A stretch of DNA of 64,000 nt, taken from the NCBI GenBank assembly GCA_026874595.1, contig CM049310.1, positions 70,259,556-70,323,555 on the forward strand, written 5' to 3'. This DNA comes from Sipunculus nudus (Eukaryota > Annelida > Sipuncula > Golfingiida > Sipunculidae). How positions within the stretch are numbered: position 1 is the first letter of the stretch; every line of letters starts with the position of its first letter. The notes under the pieces are model-generated. The model ran no database searches and was not told where the DNA came from. It worked only from the letters and a program-made list of their open reading frames with translations. Shown here piece by piece: positions 1 through 15,300 of the stretch. The position numbers and the translations under genes were made by a program.

Positions 1-1315
1 GCTGAAGCTAGAGATTTTTTTGTCAGGTATGTAGCATTATTTAATCAAGATTCAATTGAATACCCAAAATTAGTTCTGAATTTTTCAAATTTTATAAGTT
101 ATTAGTATAAATATAAAATTAGTACCTTAAAGTTTGCCCAACTGTGACCATGGCACGTTTGTTTCCTGTGAGCACTGTTGATATAATTTTCATATCATGC
201 ACACATAAGGATTTCAGCTTTTTAGTTTAGAAAGCTGAAAGAAATTGGCCAAAAACTGTAGCTTTTATTAATGTTTTTTATGAGACCCTGTCAGACTTTG
301 GCTCTCTCCAGCCCCTCTTGAGTCACCTGTATGTTGACCTTGTTGACCTTTCATCAAATTATGCACGCTTGAGGAGAGGCATACAGGAATCAAGGCAGCT
401 CATGGCCAGCCACAGTTGATCCAGGTGTCCAACCCAACTCATCTAGTAGTTTTAACCAACAACATAACAATAAACAATAAATTAATAAATTTTTAAAGGT
501 TTTTAATAACAAATTAAAGAAAAATAGAAAAGGAATATGTTTGTTTATAATAACAGGAAATTAACTTGCAATTACTGATGATATAAGAATCTTGTATCGA
601 TGGGTAGAATGTCACATATTCCAAATAACACCATGCAGTCACCTATGGCATTTTTCAGTTCAATTTTAATGATAAAGAAGTAAATCATATTATTCATTAC
701 TAATCATTAGGGATCATATGAAGGAAATTAATGATAGACAAAGATGCAGTTGATAATATTAATCTAGAATCCTACTGTGTCTAGTGTGTACATTGATGTG
801 AAATTAGTCCAAAATGAATAAAATTTCTTGCATAAAGAATGGGAATTCAGGTAAAAATGAAAGTATATGAATACTCGTGCAAATACTTTCAAAATGTATT
901 CATGAATGCATTCATTAACATATTCTTTAATATTATTTAATAATCATTTCAGTTATATTTCATTTTACAAAATCATATGATTTTCTTATTATTTTTAATA
1001 AAAATTATATTTGAGACAATATTTGTAATTTTTTTTAATAAATAGTTAAACTCATATTATATGTTCTGCTTATAAGTTATTTGGCCAAGTCAAAATCTGT
1101 GTGACAATAGTACTCCATTTGTTAATAAAATAAATGAAATCAATGCTCTTCCCTGTCTCCAAAGGAACTATCAAAATCATACATAAGCTAAACAACAACA
1201 ACTCATAATACAGCTTATATTTATTACCACACAAAACCAGCATGTACCTCATTTCTAAATAATATTTTTTTATCATATATAACAGCTGAGCGTCGTGACC
1301 CATAGGTCCCTTGTT
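1..1315 (+). repeat. right part of AGCTCAG hairpin-ended dispersed repeat (copy 3)
   Basis: Runs from the window edge to CAGCTGAGCGTCGTGACCCA and GGTCCCTTGTT. About 1.3 kb matches 45950-47430 almost base for base apart from small indels (a ~170-base block near 46760-46940 is absent here). No coding exon seen. Confidence 0.85.
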
Positions 1316-2925
1316 GCTCTTTAGAAGACCTCACTTAGACGTCCACCTCAAAATAACGACCGCATGTTCACAGTCCTGATTCATTTTGCTCTTTATAGAA
1401 GACCTCGCTTAGGCGACCACCTCAAAATAACTACCGCATGTTCACAGTCCTGATTCATTTTTGCTCTTTATAGAAGACCTCGCTTAGGCGACCACCTCAA
1501 AATAACCACCGCATGTTCAGAGTCCTGATTCATTTTTGCTCTTTATAGAAGAACTCGCTTAGACGACCACCTCAAAATAACTACCGCATGTTCACAGTCC
1601 TGATTCATTTTTGCTCTTTATAGAAGACCTCGCTTAGACGACCACCTCAAAATAACCACCGCATGTTCACAGTCCTGATTCATTTTTGCTCTTTATAGAA
1701 GACCTCGCTTAGACAACCACCTCAAAATAACTACCGCATGTTCAGTCCTGATTCATTTTTGCTCTTTATAGAAGACCTCACTTAGGCGACCACCTCAAAA
1801 TAACGACCGCATGTTCACAGTCCTGATTCATTTTTGCTCTTTATAGAAGACCTCGCTTAGACGACCACCTCAAAATAACTACCGCATGTTCACAGTCCTG
1901 ATTCATTTTTGCTCTTTATAGAAGACCTCGCTTAGACGACCACCTCAAAATAACCACCGCATGTTCACAGTCCTGATTCATTTTTGCTCTTTATAGAAGA
2001 CCTCACTTAGAGGACCACCTCAAAATAACGACCGCATGTTCACAGTCCTGATTCATTTTTGCTCTTTATAGAAGACCTCGCTTAGGCGACCACCTCAAAA
2101 TAACTACCGCATGTTCACAGTCCTGATTCATTTTTGCTCTTTATAGAAGACCTCGCTTAGAAGACCACTTCAAAATAACCACTGATGTTCACAGTCCTGA
2201 TTCATTTTTGCTCTTTATAGAAGACCTCGCTTAGACGACCACCTCAAAATAACTACCGCATGTTCACAGTCCTGATTCATTTTTGCTCTTTATAGAAGAC
2301 CTCGCTTAGACGACCACCTCAAAATAACCACCGCATGTTCACAGTCCTGATTCATTTTTGCTCTTTATAGAAGACCTCGCTTAGACGACCACCTCAAAAT
2401 AACTACCGCATGTTCAGTCCTGATTCATTTTTGCTCTTTATAGAAGACCTCACTTAGGCGACCACCTCAAAATAACCACCGCATGTTCACAGTCCTGATT
2501 CATTTTTGCTCTTTATAGAAGACCTCGCTTAGACGACCACCTCAAAATAACTACCGCATGTTCAGTCCTGATTCATTTTTGCTCTTTATAGAAGACCTCG
2601 CTTAGGCGACCACTTCAAAATAACCACTGATGTTCACAGTCCTGATTCATTTTTGCTCTTTATAGAAGACCTCGCTTAGACGACCACCTCAAAATAACTA
2701 CCGCATGTTCACAGTCCTGATTCATTTTTGCTCTTTATAGAAGACCTCGCTTAGACGACCACCTCAAAATAACCACCGCATGTTCACAGTCCTGATTCAT
2801 TTTTGCTCTTTATAGAAGACCTCGCTTAGGCGACCACCTCAAAATAACCACCGCATGTTCACAGTCCTGATTCATTTTTGCTCTTTATAGAAGACCTCGC
2901 TTAGGCGACCACCTCGAAAAATGTG
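1316..2925 (+). repeat. 75-bp minisatellite, about 22 units
   Basis: Tandem units beginning GCTCTTTATAGAAGACCTCG and ending in CAGTCCTGATTCATTTTT. Three units lack CACAG (70 bp). One position after CAAAATAAC is T, C or G, and units alternate mostly T then C. The array is followed by a MITE-like end, GAGGTTTTACTGTA. Confidence 0.97.
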
Positions 2926-2973
2926 ACCACTTTATCGAGGTCCCCTGTGTGGTTGTAGTTTTGAGGTTTTACT

Positions 2974-2994
2974 GTATGTATGTATGTATGTATG

Positions 2995-3077
<83 letters not shown>
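2974..3077 (+). repeat. compound microsatellite (TATG)n(TA)n
   Basis: Five or so GTAT/TATG units followed by about 38 TA dinucleotides, directly upstream of the first VPS13B exon in the window. Confidence 0.97.
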
Positions 3078-3079
<2 letters not shown>

Positions 3080-3209
3080 ATTTGACACAATGTTCATTGA
3101 ATCATAATTATGAGTATTTTAAGAACTAATTAACATTATTGTAATGAAAGTTCATGGTCGCATGATCATGTACATCACAGTGATTCACTGCTTTAATCGG
3201 AAATTTCAG

Positions 3210-3346
3210 GAACACCCAGCAAGTTGGCTCCATTCTCCCTTGACCAATCCAGGCCTCGTGATCAGGAGTTCCTGGTGCTGTCACTAGAGGGCTCTTCCTG
3301 TGGTCTGACACATTTAATGGGTCCATCCCAGAAGCTAAGTGTTCAG
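3210..3346 (+). CDS. VPS13B: VPS13B exon 1 of window
   Basis: Acceptor AAATTTCAG, donor CAG|GTATGA. Entered with two bases of a split codon and left in phase 0; 45 full codons with QEFLVLSLEGSSCGLTHLMG. The other two frames contain stops. It is the weakest-supported exon because it is short and isolated by a 3.8-kb intron, but its exit phase matches the next exon. Confidence 0.7.
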
Positions 3347-6300
3347 GTATGAATTACATTCAAAGGATTCATATGTCAGATCACACATTATACATATTAG
3401 AAATATAAATGTGTGGCTAAATAAGATATAAATCTATGAATTAAATATCATCATACATAATTTCACCTGGCCTTGTGTTTTGAAATGCTTAGAATGGAAT
3501 ATTAGTATATGCACTAGCTTTGCATTATGATTGTTTGTGTTTTCAGCTTTTCAGATATCAGCTGCACATTCTTCTTGTTTTCATCCGGAGAATGTTCTTC
3601 TCATCCTGATAAAAGTAGTCTTTTTAGCGAACCTGTGAGCTTATGCGATGGTGTGGCGTCGTCCGTCGTCTGTACGATAACCCATACTATCTTGAAAATG
3701 GCAAGAGTTAGCATTACAAAATTTTATGCAAAAAATTAGTCATCAAAAAAACTCCAACGGATTTTGCTTATTTTTTGGCTAACTGTATTTTCTTAGATTT
3801 TATTGGGAAAAAGCTTAAAAACCTTTAAAAATCTTCTTCTCTGAAACTGTTCAGCCAAATTGTCCAATATTTCACAGAAATGATCCCTGGAACAATCTCT
3901 CTCAAGTTTGTTCAAATGGTTTAAGTTCGGTGATTTTTGGCCGAGTTACAAGAAGTTAAACTTAGTCATCTGTCCAAAAATGCATACTAAAATTACAATC
4001 TCAGAAACTGCTGGAGCTATCATTGCCAAATTTTATGGGAATGTTTGTCACATGAGTCATATCTGAAATTGAGGTATTGGTGGCACCACCTGCATCAGCC
4101 TTTTTTGAACAGGGGTCATCAGTGCCCTTATCATACTGACAGCTACAAAAAACTTCTTCTCTGAAACCATATGGCCAAATTGTTTAATATCGCACAGAAA
4201 TGATCTTAGGGTACTGCTTTCTGAATTTTGTTCAAATGGTCTCAGTTCAGTGACTTTGGCTGAGTTATGGGAAGCTGAATTTAGCCATATTCCATGACAG
4301 CCCATTTTAGCTCAATGGCTTAAAAGATCTTCTTCTCAAAAACCACTTGGCCAAATTCTTAAATCTCACTCAATAATTATCCTTAGATGTTGATAATTCA
4401 AGTTTGTTCAAATGGTTTTGGTTCAGTGATTTTTGGCCGAGTTATGAGAAGCTTACCTTAGCCATTTTTCTGTATTTTCCTATAAGAGTTATAAACCTGC
4501 AAAACATTTTTGAAGGACACAACTGAGGCTAATTTGTTTAATATTTTAAAACGACTTGAGCTAGCATCATGAAATTTAATGTAAAAAATTAGCCATCTGA
4601 AAAACTCTGCATTTTCTTAGATTTTATTGAGAAAAAGCTAAAAAATTGTTTAAAATCTTCTCCTCCAAAACTGTGAAGCCAAATTGTTCAATATTTCATA
4701 GAAATAATCTCTTATACCATCTCTCTTAAGTTTGTTCAAATGGTTAAATTTGGGTGAATTTTGGCAGAGTTACAGGAAGTTGAACTTAGTCATCTGTCTA
4801 AAAAAGCATACTTAAATGACAATCTCAGAAACAGCCGGAGCTTTCATCACCAAATTTTATGCCAGTGTTGGTCACATGAGTCATATATGAAATTCAGGTA
4901 TTGGTGGCGCCACCTGCCTTGACCTTTTTTTGAACTGGGGTCATTGGTCATCTGTATATTAACCCATAATTTCTCAGGAATAGCAGGAGCTACCATCCCC
5001 AGATTTTATGCAATAATCTCTCACATATCAAATGTTGTGGGATTCAGCTTATTTTTTTGTTATCTGCATTTACTTAAATTTTATAGGGAAAAGGCTGAAA
5101 AACCCTAAAAAGTCTTATACTTGTAAACAGTCCAGCCAAATTGTTCAATATTTTACAGAAATGATCCCAGAGGCAAGCCTTCTCAAGTTTGTTCAAATGG
5201 TTTGCATTTGGTGAATTTTAGCGGAATTACACAAATTTGAACTTAGTTATTTGGCCAATTAAGCATACTGACTTAGTATTCTCAGAAATGACTGAACCTA
5301 GCATTACCAAGTATTGTGCACATGTTGGTCACATGACTCAACATATTTGAAGTTGCAGATTTCGTGTTGCCACCTACATTGACGAGGTTTTTATTTGCAA
5401 AAACCTTATAATTTTAACCTCTTTCAGCTGATAATTAATGTTTATGATGAAACTGTCTGGTTGAATCGTTCAGTTTTTCAAAAGAATTATCCTAGGACAT
5501 GGTTCTTTCAATCATATAAGAATAGATTGAGTTTGTTGATTTTTGGTTGAGTCGTGAAAAGCTTAAGTTGGTCTTATGGCCATTATTATGTCTATTTCAA
5601 ACTGAGGACTGCAATAGTGTTCTTCTACAAAATTGTTGTTTCAGTTATAACTTCTGTGACATTGCACAAAAATGATTCTTAGGTGGCCTTTGTTCAAGTT
5701 TACTTGAATGATTTTTGGCAGAATTATTGGACCTTTAGCAATGAAAGAACTGCATCTTTTATTATTATAGATATTTTTGGTAAAAAGTTCATGAATATGT
5801 CAGCTTGAAAAAAAAGCATTTTAGCCAAAGTCTTTCAGTATGTGTAAACAGATTTACCAACAGGCAAAGATTGTGTCTGTATCATTAAATAGGTTGAAAA
5901 ACTGCCTACTGTTTCAGATTTTGCAACAGATCAAGAGTTCATTCAGTGCAGCCAGATATAGGTTTAGAGTTCAGTCATTGCAGCCAAGCACAAGGCATGT
6001 GATCACTGCATGGGTGTCATGTAAACACCTCATGGCCAGCATGTGATCACCTCATGGGTAGCATGTGATCACCTCATGAGTATCATGTGATCACCTCATG
6101 GGTGTCATGCCCCTCAGGGCTGCATGTGGAGCCAATCTGTGAGCTTATGCAATGATGTGGCTACTATTTCAGATTTGGCAACAGGCCAAAGGTCAGTCTG
6201 GATCTATTTATAGCTTCGGCAGACTGCCAACTGTGTCAGATTATGCAACAGGTCAAGAGTTCACTCAGTGCAGATAGGTACAGGTCAAAAGTTCACTCAG

Positions 6301-9300
6301 TATAGCTAGTTCACTCAGTGCAGTAGCTGCATTCTATTTATAGCGTTGGCATACTGCCCACTGTGTCAGATTATGCAACAGGTCAAGAGTTCACTCAGTG
6401 CAGCCAGGTACAGGTCAAAAGTTCACTCAGTCTAGCCAGGTGCAGGTCAAGAGTTCACTCAGTGCAGTAGCTTGAGGCAGCAATTTGTCACAGGTCACTC
6501 GGGGGCAACTGCCTTACTCACCTAAGCCTTGTCAGCCCAGTGCATCAAACTTTTGGGAAGTTTGATGTATTGGCCTGATATTTTGACCTGTCAATGTGCC
6601 TGCTTATTTCTACTGAGGAATTGGATATATCAGCCTGAAATTGGGCATATTTATACATATCGAATAGCTTTGTCATATACAAGACTGGTGGTGCCACCTA
6701 CAATAATTTTTGCTCAATGTGTGTCCCTGCTTATTTCTCAGGAGGGGTTTGATATATCAGCCTGAAAATTGGCATGTGTATATCTCTGCTAGCTTCATTG
6801 TATACAAGACTGGTGGTGCCAGCTACAATCGTTTTTGTGTTGTGTGCACCGTGCCAGAATTTCAGCAGTGATGTTTGTGTAATTGTTTCTTTTTCAAAAT
6901 GTTTAGTACTTGCATTGTTCATATACATGAAAAGTAATGGTCCAGCATAGAAGCATTATACCTGGTGTATTTCCCAATGCACAGGTTTGCATTAGGCCTG
7001 TAGACCTTGTTACTCTATAAAATCATACACGTATCATCTATTTCTATATTATATGTTCATTTAAGAAATATTATGGTGTGAATTGAACATTTCAGTTCAC
7101 AATAAATGTATTGTAACACCCTTGCTGATTGTAAAGGATGAATTATGTAACCAGTGTCTGCCTTTATTCAGGTCAGTACTGGTCTTCATTGTGATGTGAT
7201 GGAATACCGCAACCTGACGATGCAGCCGATGTTGGAACAGATGGAGATCCAAGCAGCTGCAACATGGCAAAAAGAAGCTCAGGTACATCAGAAAAGAATT
7301 ATTACCTGTTTAAATTGTTAATGAGAGGATGATTAAAATGTACACTAAACCCTGTTTATCTGTCGGTACAATTGATTAAACGTTTGGTAGGTCATAGATG
7401 AAGGTTAATAAAGTTAATTAAATAAATATAATTATAATTTATGGTAATACCTGAACTGCCTTTCTCAAATTATTGGTGCTTTGCAGTTGTGTAATATTAC
7501 TTCATACACAAGCATACTTTTTTTGGGTAAGTTGCATATCTCTCAGATATGATAATACTGCTAAAACTTTGCTTTTAGTCATTTAACCTGATAGCAACAG
7601 ACCTATTCAAGGGAAAGGGTTTCTTTGCCAGTGCTATGATTATTTTAGAAGTTCCTGCATTTTACACTTTAGGTACATGTATTATACCAGAAATCTGTCA
7701 TTACAAGTTTTCTTGTTTGTTTGCATATAGATACATGATAAATGGTTTGTATTGTTTTAAGGGGAAGAAAAGGCTGTCCTGTAATGTGAACACTGCTGAT
7801 ACCTACCTCCACGTGACACAAGGAATAGTCCATACACTGACGGGGGCAGCCAGGACCTGGGGACAGGTCAGTCCACTTCTGTTTACTGTAGTGTCTTATT
7901 ACAGGTCTGAGTGTTGTATAAAAAAATTATGAAAAGGGTTACTTTTTAGAAAACTGGCACACTTTTAAGTCATTTTTTGTAACATTTGCTCAAAAATAAG
8001 TTGTTGACATCATAGTCCTTCAATGAAATAAATTAGCTTTTTAAGTATGTCAACCACTCATTTGGGGAATACAGAGAACCAACAGAATTTTAGAGAACCG
8101 ACACATTATTCAGTAGCCCATTGGTCAGCAACTCATGTATGATTGTTGATTGACAGCAGGAACTGAGATCCATAGTAGCATTTTAAGACATTGATTAAGA
8201 AGCCAACCTCACTTGCAACTTAGGTATATTAATGGTTTGTAAAGGTAGTGCATTTATGCATACACTTAACTCTGGCAAATACAAATTGTCTGATTGAAGG
8301 GAAGGGGAGTTCTAGTAATATCAGCTTTATGTTTACAATCAAATATCTTGAACTTAAAATTGCAAGAAAATTAAAATACAGCTTCAAAGATTTGATATGT
8401 CAGTGCTTGATTAGTTAAAAAAAAAAGATGAAAGTAATAAAAGTGTCCATTCCACTTCTTGTCACCATAAATATCATGAGAGTCTCTAGAATCAGCCAAA
8501 ATAATGACTGATGTTTGATATAACTCCAGGTGAATGCTGATGAGGGTGATGCTGTGGTCCTTCATTATTATCTAATCTGTAATGATACTAATGAAACCAT
8601 CAGAATCGGTCAGGTATGTGCCATCCCTCTTTTGGATTATAGATAACATCTTGTATTTAAAGAAAAAGTAAAACATTTTAATGTTACACACCTATGACAT
8701 GATTTTGAATTCTTCCTGGCATACCTCAAATAAATATAGTATATGCCCAGATCAGCTGTTGTAAAACATTATTTTAATGTTTTGTTTTAATGGTCAATGT
8801 ATTATTTAACAGAAGGACATTAAAACTATGTATATCTTAAAGTCTGCATTTTGATTTTAATACTCAATCCTTGATACTTATTGTCACTTACACCTTACCA
8901 GGTGAATACTGATGAGAGTGAAACAGTTCCAAGCAGATGTGCTAATCCATACAGCTGGAGGTCCCACAAAACAAAACAGGTGAGGCTTTACATCTAGTTG
9001 TCTTTACATCAATCGCCAAATGGGTAAATAATAAACATCTTTGATCACCTTTGATCTAAAGCCTGAAATTGGGTTACCCTAGCCCTGTTAGAGGTCATGA
9101 CCGGTAGGAGTGATTGTTCATTGGTCTAAAATCTGGAAAGACAAATATGTTGTTATCCCTAGGCCTATGTTAATGTAATATGGCCCAAAATAATGATGAC
9201 AATTTCTCTTCACCCAAAACTGTGGCATAATGGAAACTCCGCAAATACTGTAAACTTTTTAACAGTACTGTGAATCATAAGGATTACTAATGTGTAAGAG

Positions 9301-12300
9301 TTGCAGGTTACATTATTCATTGAAAATAACTAAGATATTTCCAGTGACAACATATTTGTCCTCACAAGCCACAGCAGCTGCTTGGTTGTCTGTTAGTGGG
9401 GGTATTTTTAACTACTGGGTAGACAATGTCCCTTGTCCTGAGTAGCAAGGTGTCTGTCCAGGAAGGGTTCTCGAAATAAAAAAAAATTATTTGACCCAAA
9501 GACTGTTCATCGGGCAGGGTGTCTACCCCAGATGGGTGTCCACAGTGAGATGTTCTATTGTATTAAAAATTCTCAAAAAATTCACCAGATCTTCAGGTGA
9601 AATTTGTGAGGTTCTCTGAAAATGAGAAGGATTCATCAATATTTAAAAGTCAGTCATTTTCCTCAAAACTGCTGATTGCTTTTGAAGTATGTTCCACCTC
9701 CCACCACTGTTTCTGATGACAGGGACATGGAGATATACTAATGGTAATTGAGATTTTATGTGATGGATACAAAATATTGACTTTGAAAAAGAAGAATTAG
9801 TATTCACTGTTAAATTGACAAATGTTATGAATTTCAGAGGCTGCAGATAAGCGTGGAGAGACTTGGATGGAAAGGGTGTGAAGGAGTTGACATTGATGAG
9901 GAGGGGCCAAAGGTCAGGGTCACAGAAAGTAAAGGTCACACAGTGACCTTCACCGTGATTGTGAAACAGATTACCAGTGTACAGAAGCAGGTCAGTGAGA
10001 TTTTATCAGGGCCCTGTCTAGGTGGGTGCCCTTCAGCAGTCAGGTTTACTCTTGCTTTATTCTTTAAAGGTACATAAATATTTGCAGTAGGGCTAAAAAA
10101 GTAAAAGGTGTGGTTCTCAGGCACCACCTATTAAAATTTTTTATTTTGTTTTCTCAGGCACTGCACATTAAATTTTTTATTTTGTTTTTCAACAGAACCT
10201 TACCAATTTTGAGCTAAAGCCGCTTGGACATTTCTTTTAAGAAGATAAAATAATACAATTTTGATCAAATTTCCTTTGTTTTGTAGTGCTTTTACATGTT
10301 TAGCAAAAAATATCTGTTATTATCATGCTTTTCCCTGATCATATGACTTTTTTATCAAAACATATAAAAAAATAAAATTAAAAAATTGCCGCCCACATTG
10401 ATTTCTAAAAAAGTGCCTGAGAACCAAACCCTATTTTTTTTTTGCCTAATATGTGTATTATCTAACACCATTAGTTCATTTTGGCTGAATACAAGTTTTC
10501 CAGCAAAACCATACTGACACATGGACTTACTATCTCCAGTTCACATGTTTTATACATTGTTATGGTTCTATGTTAGAGTAAACACAGTCCATGTGTATCT
10601 GTTTACCACAATAGGTATGCATGACCAGAGGTCCCATCTTGCATGTCTGTGACAACTCCAAACCAGAGAACAAGATTAAAAAACTAGTCTAAAAAACTTT
10701 AATCATGAGCCAAAAATAATGTTGAATCACTTTTCTTGACAGTGATACATCAGAGCACTGATACATTGTAAGATATTTTGCCAGTATTGTCTCTGTATCA
10801 ATGTCTTGACAATAGATGATCATCCAGTGGAAACTGACATTTAATTCATAATATACTCTCAGTGCTTCATTAAGGTGAATATCAATAGTTAAAACGAGTT
10901 GAACAGCATCTTATTGGCTAACCAAAAATCTTCATTCTGAGGAATGCAAGCCTCTGCCATGTGGGCAGTCCCTATTGTGGGAAGCTCCCCAACCCGTATA
11001 TACATTCACGTATTTGGCCCATATTCCCAGTTTCATGTAAAACCAGATTATGTGCTGCAACTACACCAAATTATAATCAGTTCTTCACTGACCCATTCCT
11101 GAAATGCCCTGAAAATTGCATGAGATTCCCTACATGATTGCATGAGTTATGTTGTGAACAAACACACACACACATACACAAACACACATGAATGGGATGA
11201 ACACATACCCTCTTGGAGGAGGCAATTATTTGAAAATAAAATGACTTGTGGTTTGGAAATAAATTTTATGCAATGTTTGGCTTTCTGACTTCATAATGAA
11301 CCAGGAATTACCTTTGCTTTGAGTCTATAATACATCGGGCATGTTTCATGTTGTATTATATATTGTGAGCAAAGTGCCATGTTATGGATTGTATTGTTAT
11401 TAGATAATATATTGTCACAGTTCTACAGCTGTCAATGATTTATGTTGTTAGGTGCTGATCAGCGGTCAGCTTCTTGTGGCGAGCCGGCTGAGCCAGGAAC
11501 TGCAAATCAAGCTGACAGGTCAGCCATGCACAGGGACGATGCCCACCCTCCGCCCCCGAGAAACACTACCGTCATACCTCATGCAGCTTGAGGAAACCAG
11601 GGCTATCAAACTGCGCTTGCCAATAGAGGGCGCTGCTTGGTCTCCTGACATTCATGTGATTGGCGACAAGGTGAAGGAAAGCCGGCTGGTCAAGGTAACG
11701 GTTGTTGCTATTTGTGAAGCCATGCATGATGTTGAGGAAGACTAAATTGTCATTGGTACTGGTGGAATATTTTCTGTTATAATGAGATTACAGTGGAATT
11801 CCACAATTACGACCACCTTGGGGACCAACCAAAGTGGTTGTAATTTGGGGATGGTTGTATTTGTGAAATTGTAAGTTACGTGAATCGTATATTCAGGACC
11901 AAAAAAAGTGGTCATAATTGTGGGGGTGGTCGCAATTGCGGGGTGGTCGCAAGGTGGGGTTCCACTGTACTTGAAATGCTGTGGATGGTTTTCAGATTTA
12001 AGAATTTGAATTTTGCATCCCTTGTGTAGTATGATGGATGATCATGTCCTTTAACAGACACCATGACAGTATAATCCTCAAGGATAAACCACATCAGTCC
12101 AGTCTCTTTTGCTTTTATTTTCATTAATTTTTATTATTATTTTTATTATTATTATTATTATTATATCCTGCTTTATATGACCAGTCTCCTTCAAAGGTCA
12201 CTGTTCTGCTCATGTCTGTGCTATAATCACCCTTGTCTATTTGACACAGTCTTGACCCTGTGTCATCATGGCCAAACTTGATGGCAACACAGATTTATAT

Positions 12301-15300
12301 GGCTCACCTGGATTAAATCTAGAAGTTCTTATATTAATAACAACTGTTAAACATTTTCATTACAATGTTATAGTTAGTAGGACCATGGTATGCCATTCAG
12401 TGTAATTTTAAGCATTTCCAAAAAATCTGTTTATTCTGCTGGTTACCTATGTGACTCACTGGCAAAGTCCTTTATTTTGGTCTGGTGGATGAATTTTTTC
12501 CCTGTAACAATGACAATGTCATATTAAAGTCTACACATAATGTAGTTCTCCCAGATTTTGGTTAAACATCAATTACTTGTGAATCTCTACATATAGTTTT
12601 ATCAATGTCATTAAAAGCCATGACATCTGTGTCCAAAAGAAATTCTTAGCTAACGGAAAAACTCTGCCTTTTGTTTTGGACAAGATTTTATACCAGCTGG
12701 CAAGCTTTTAACAAATGTGTGTCAGTAACAACGTCTGGTGGATATTGTTATTTGACATCCTTTTCTTGCATGACCTGTGGTCTAATTTGTCCCTGTAGTT
12801 CCATGAAATCCATCAGGGGGCAGCAGCATCTGGGGCCTGGACAGTCAAGGGGGAAAATGCTGGGCTCTCTCCTCTGGTGACCTTGGTTTGATCCCTGGCG
12901 TGGATATGAGAGTGGGTTCTGGTGGCCCGTCCAGGCCCAGTGGTTCTCTCAGGGTTCTCTAATTTCCTCTTCCTCCAGACACTACCACATGCCACCAACT
13001 GAACCATGGAGAGTGCCTCCATTAGAAATAATAACTATACAAGCCATGTAAAATAAATAAAGGTTAAAGAGCACCCTATTAGTAGTACTCAACATTGCTT
13101 TACATATTGCACATTTACTCCATGTATACAAATATTATACTGTTGTAGGTGCCCCTCCAGGAGAAAGGTTCATACATGCACGTGTGGTGTCACATCTTCA
13201 CTCAGAATGTGGTCACAACCACTCAGCATCTGGTAAGGGATGTGTCTTTGTGACACAGTATTCACATGTCATGGTTAATTCAAAGGTGATATTGAAGACA
13301 CAAAAAAACCTGCCACTTCAGTTAAGTTTATTGAACATTATCTAAATAATAAAATCTTTTGGTTAAGCTTAAAACTACTTTGGTTAAGCTTATTAAAAAT
13401 AAACTAAATATTTGAATGACACTTACTCATATCTTTGTAATTTGTTGATAGTATTTCTGTCATTATATCACACTATCTTTAGCAATGTGATTTATCTTTT
13501 AAGTTTAAAATCATCTAGAAAGTCCCATTTTATCATTTTGATATGAGGTACAATTGAAAATAATCTATTCATAAGATCATAGCTTTTTATGCTGAAGAAT
13601 GTGGACAATTCAGATTTTATGGAAGAATACAAACAAATAAGTGATATTTTGATAACAAATTTGTGGCATAATCTATGAAACAGAAGAAGAAAACTAAAGA
13701 GACATTGAAGGCCTTGACCATGGTGAGTATGACACAAGGTATGCTGGTGGACTCCAATGTATGCTTCCTCTGTACGCTTCACACAATCACTCTGCCCAAC
13801 TATGGTGTAACCAACACTCTCACCTGCTGGAAAGAGTAAAATTACAGTAAAAACCATCTGAGTGTATCAAGATGTTTAACAAACAGTAAAACCTGTGTTG
13901 TGTGGCCACCAATGGGACTGGCCAGAAGTGGTCTTAATACACAGGTCATCTTATAAGATAGGTGGTCTTTCAGACAGGTTCCACTGTAATTCAGAGCAGT
14001 TGAAAGCCTCTGATTGGCTTTGTTAGTTTATAATTCTTCTATTATCACTCATTCAAGACTGAGCAGTTTCCTGGAGCAGTTATTTATCTGAAGTTAACAG
14101 ACTGTAATCTATCCACACTTCCAAAAGAGGTGGTTTCTACTCAAAATGAAACTCTCCCTCCTAGACACAATGGAATGACTGGGACTACTCGTCTCAACTG
14201 TCACATCAAAATTTGTTACAATTCAAGGAAACACCTTTTTACATATCAAATTGTGGGATGGCTAAACATAACCATGATACGACCGACACTATCTGACCAT
14301 TAACTGAACATATGAAGTTAATTTGAGTGTACATGACCTTAATGTAAGATGCCTAGTCTGACTGATCCCCAGTAACGGTATCCTGAAGCTAACATGATCT
14401 AACCTGACCAGATCCTGAGGTTGTAGCCCCAGCTAACTTCATCTGACTAAGTATGTAAGTCATGAGTGTTAATAGAATAACAAACACTGACTTAGAGTTA
14501 AAGCTTCCTTATCTATTTGACTGGATCAAACAGTCATCTGATTAAAATGTCCAGGTTCAGAAGTTGAGATTAACATTCATAAACTTTGTGTTCATTTGAC
14601 TATTTTGATCTATCAGTGACTGTTTAAGTCCTGATGTTCACTGAGCCTGATTGTATATTGATTCCATCTGCTTCACACTTAGGCTATAATTACACTTCAA
14701 AATATGATATGTATTGCAGTAAAACATATGAGGTGTATTTTTTGTTCACAGTTTAAGTAAATGTGTTTCCTTTAAATAAAGAACAACTATTGGTGGACTT
14801 CCTCTCTTAAAATGTTTTTTTTCCAAACCATAGTTAAAATTCAATGTTTCCTTTTATGTTTAAGAATAATGGAAAGTGTGTCTTGCAAAGTCCAACCTGT
14901 TAGTTGAATTGTACAATGTTTAGCCAGTAATACACCTTTCAACTCAGTCCTGACCAATGACATTTAATCTTATATGAGCTTCACAAGGCTGAAGACAGTT
15001 ATTGAATTTCAGCTGTTCCTGTTCATTAGATAATCAAATATTGTTGAGGTATTCATACTAGAACATTTAGAGATACCAGTACAAAATTTTACTTAGAAAT
15101 GTGATGTTGGTGCATCAGTGCAGCCTTACTTTAGACATTAACAAAGGACCCTAGATAAATGGCTTCTGTGGTCTCGGGGTAGAGCACTGGATTCAAAGCC
15201 TGAAGATGGTGAGTTTGAATCTCAACCAAGGCAGTGAGATTTTACAGCCGGCCCCCACCCAGGATGAGCACTGCAAGCTTAATGGGAATACTGTGCCCCA

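Noticed and set aside
15160-15235. tRNA gene
   Set aside because: Box A and B are tRNA-like but no acceptor stem closes and the 3' part continues as a repeat; a SINE explains it better. The same applies at 12.8 and 18.1 kb.
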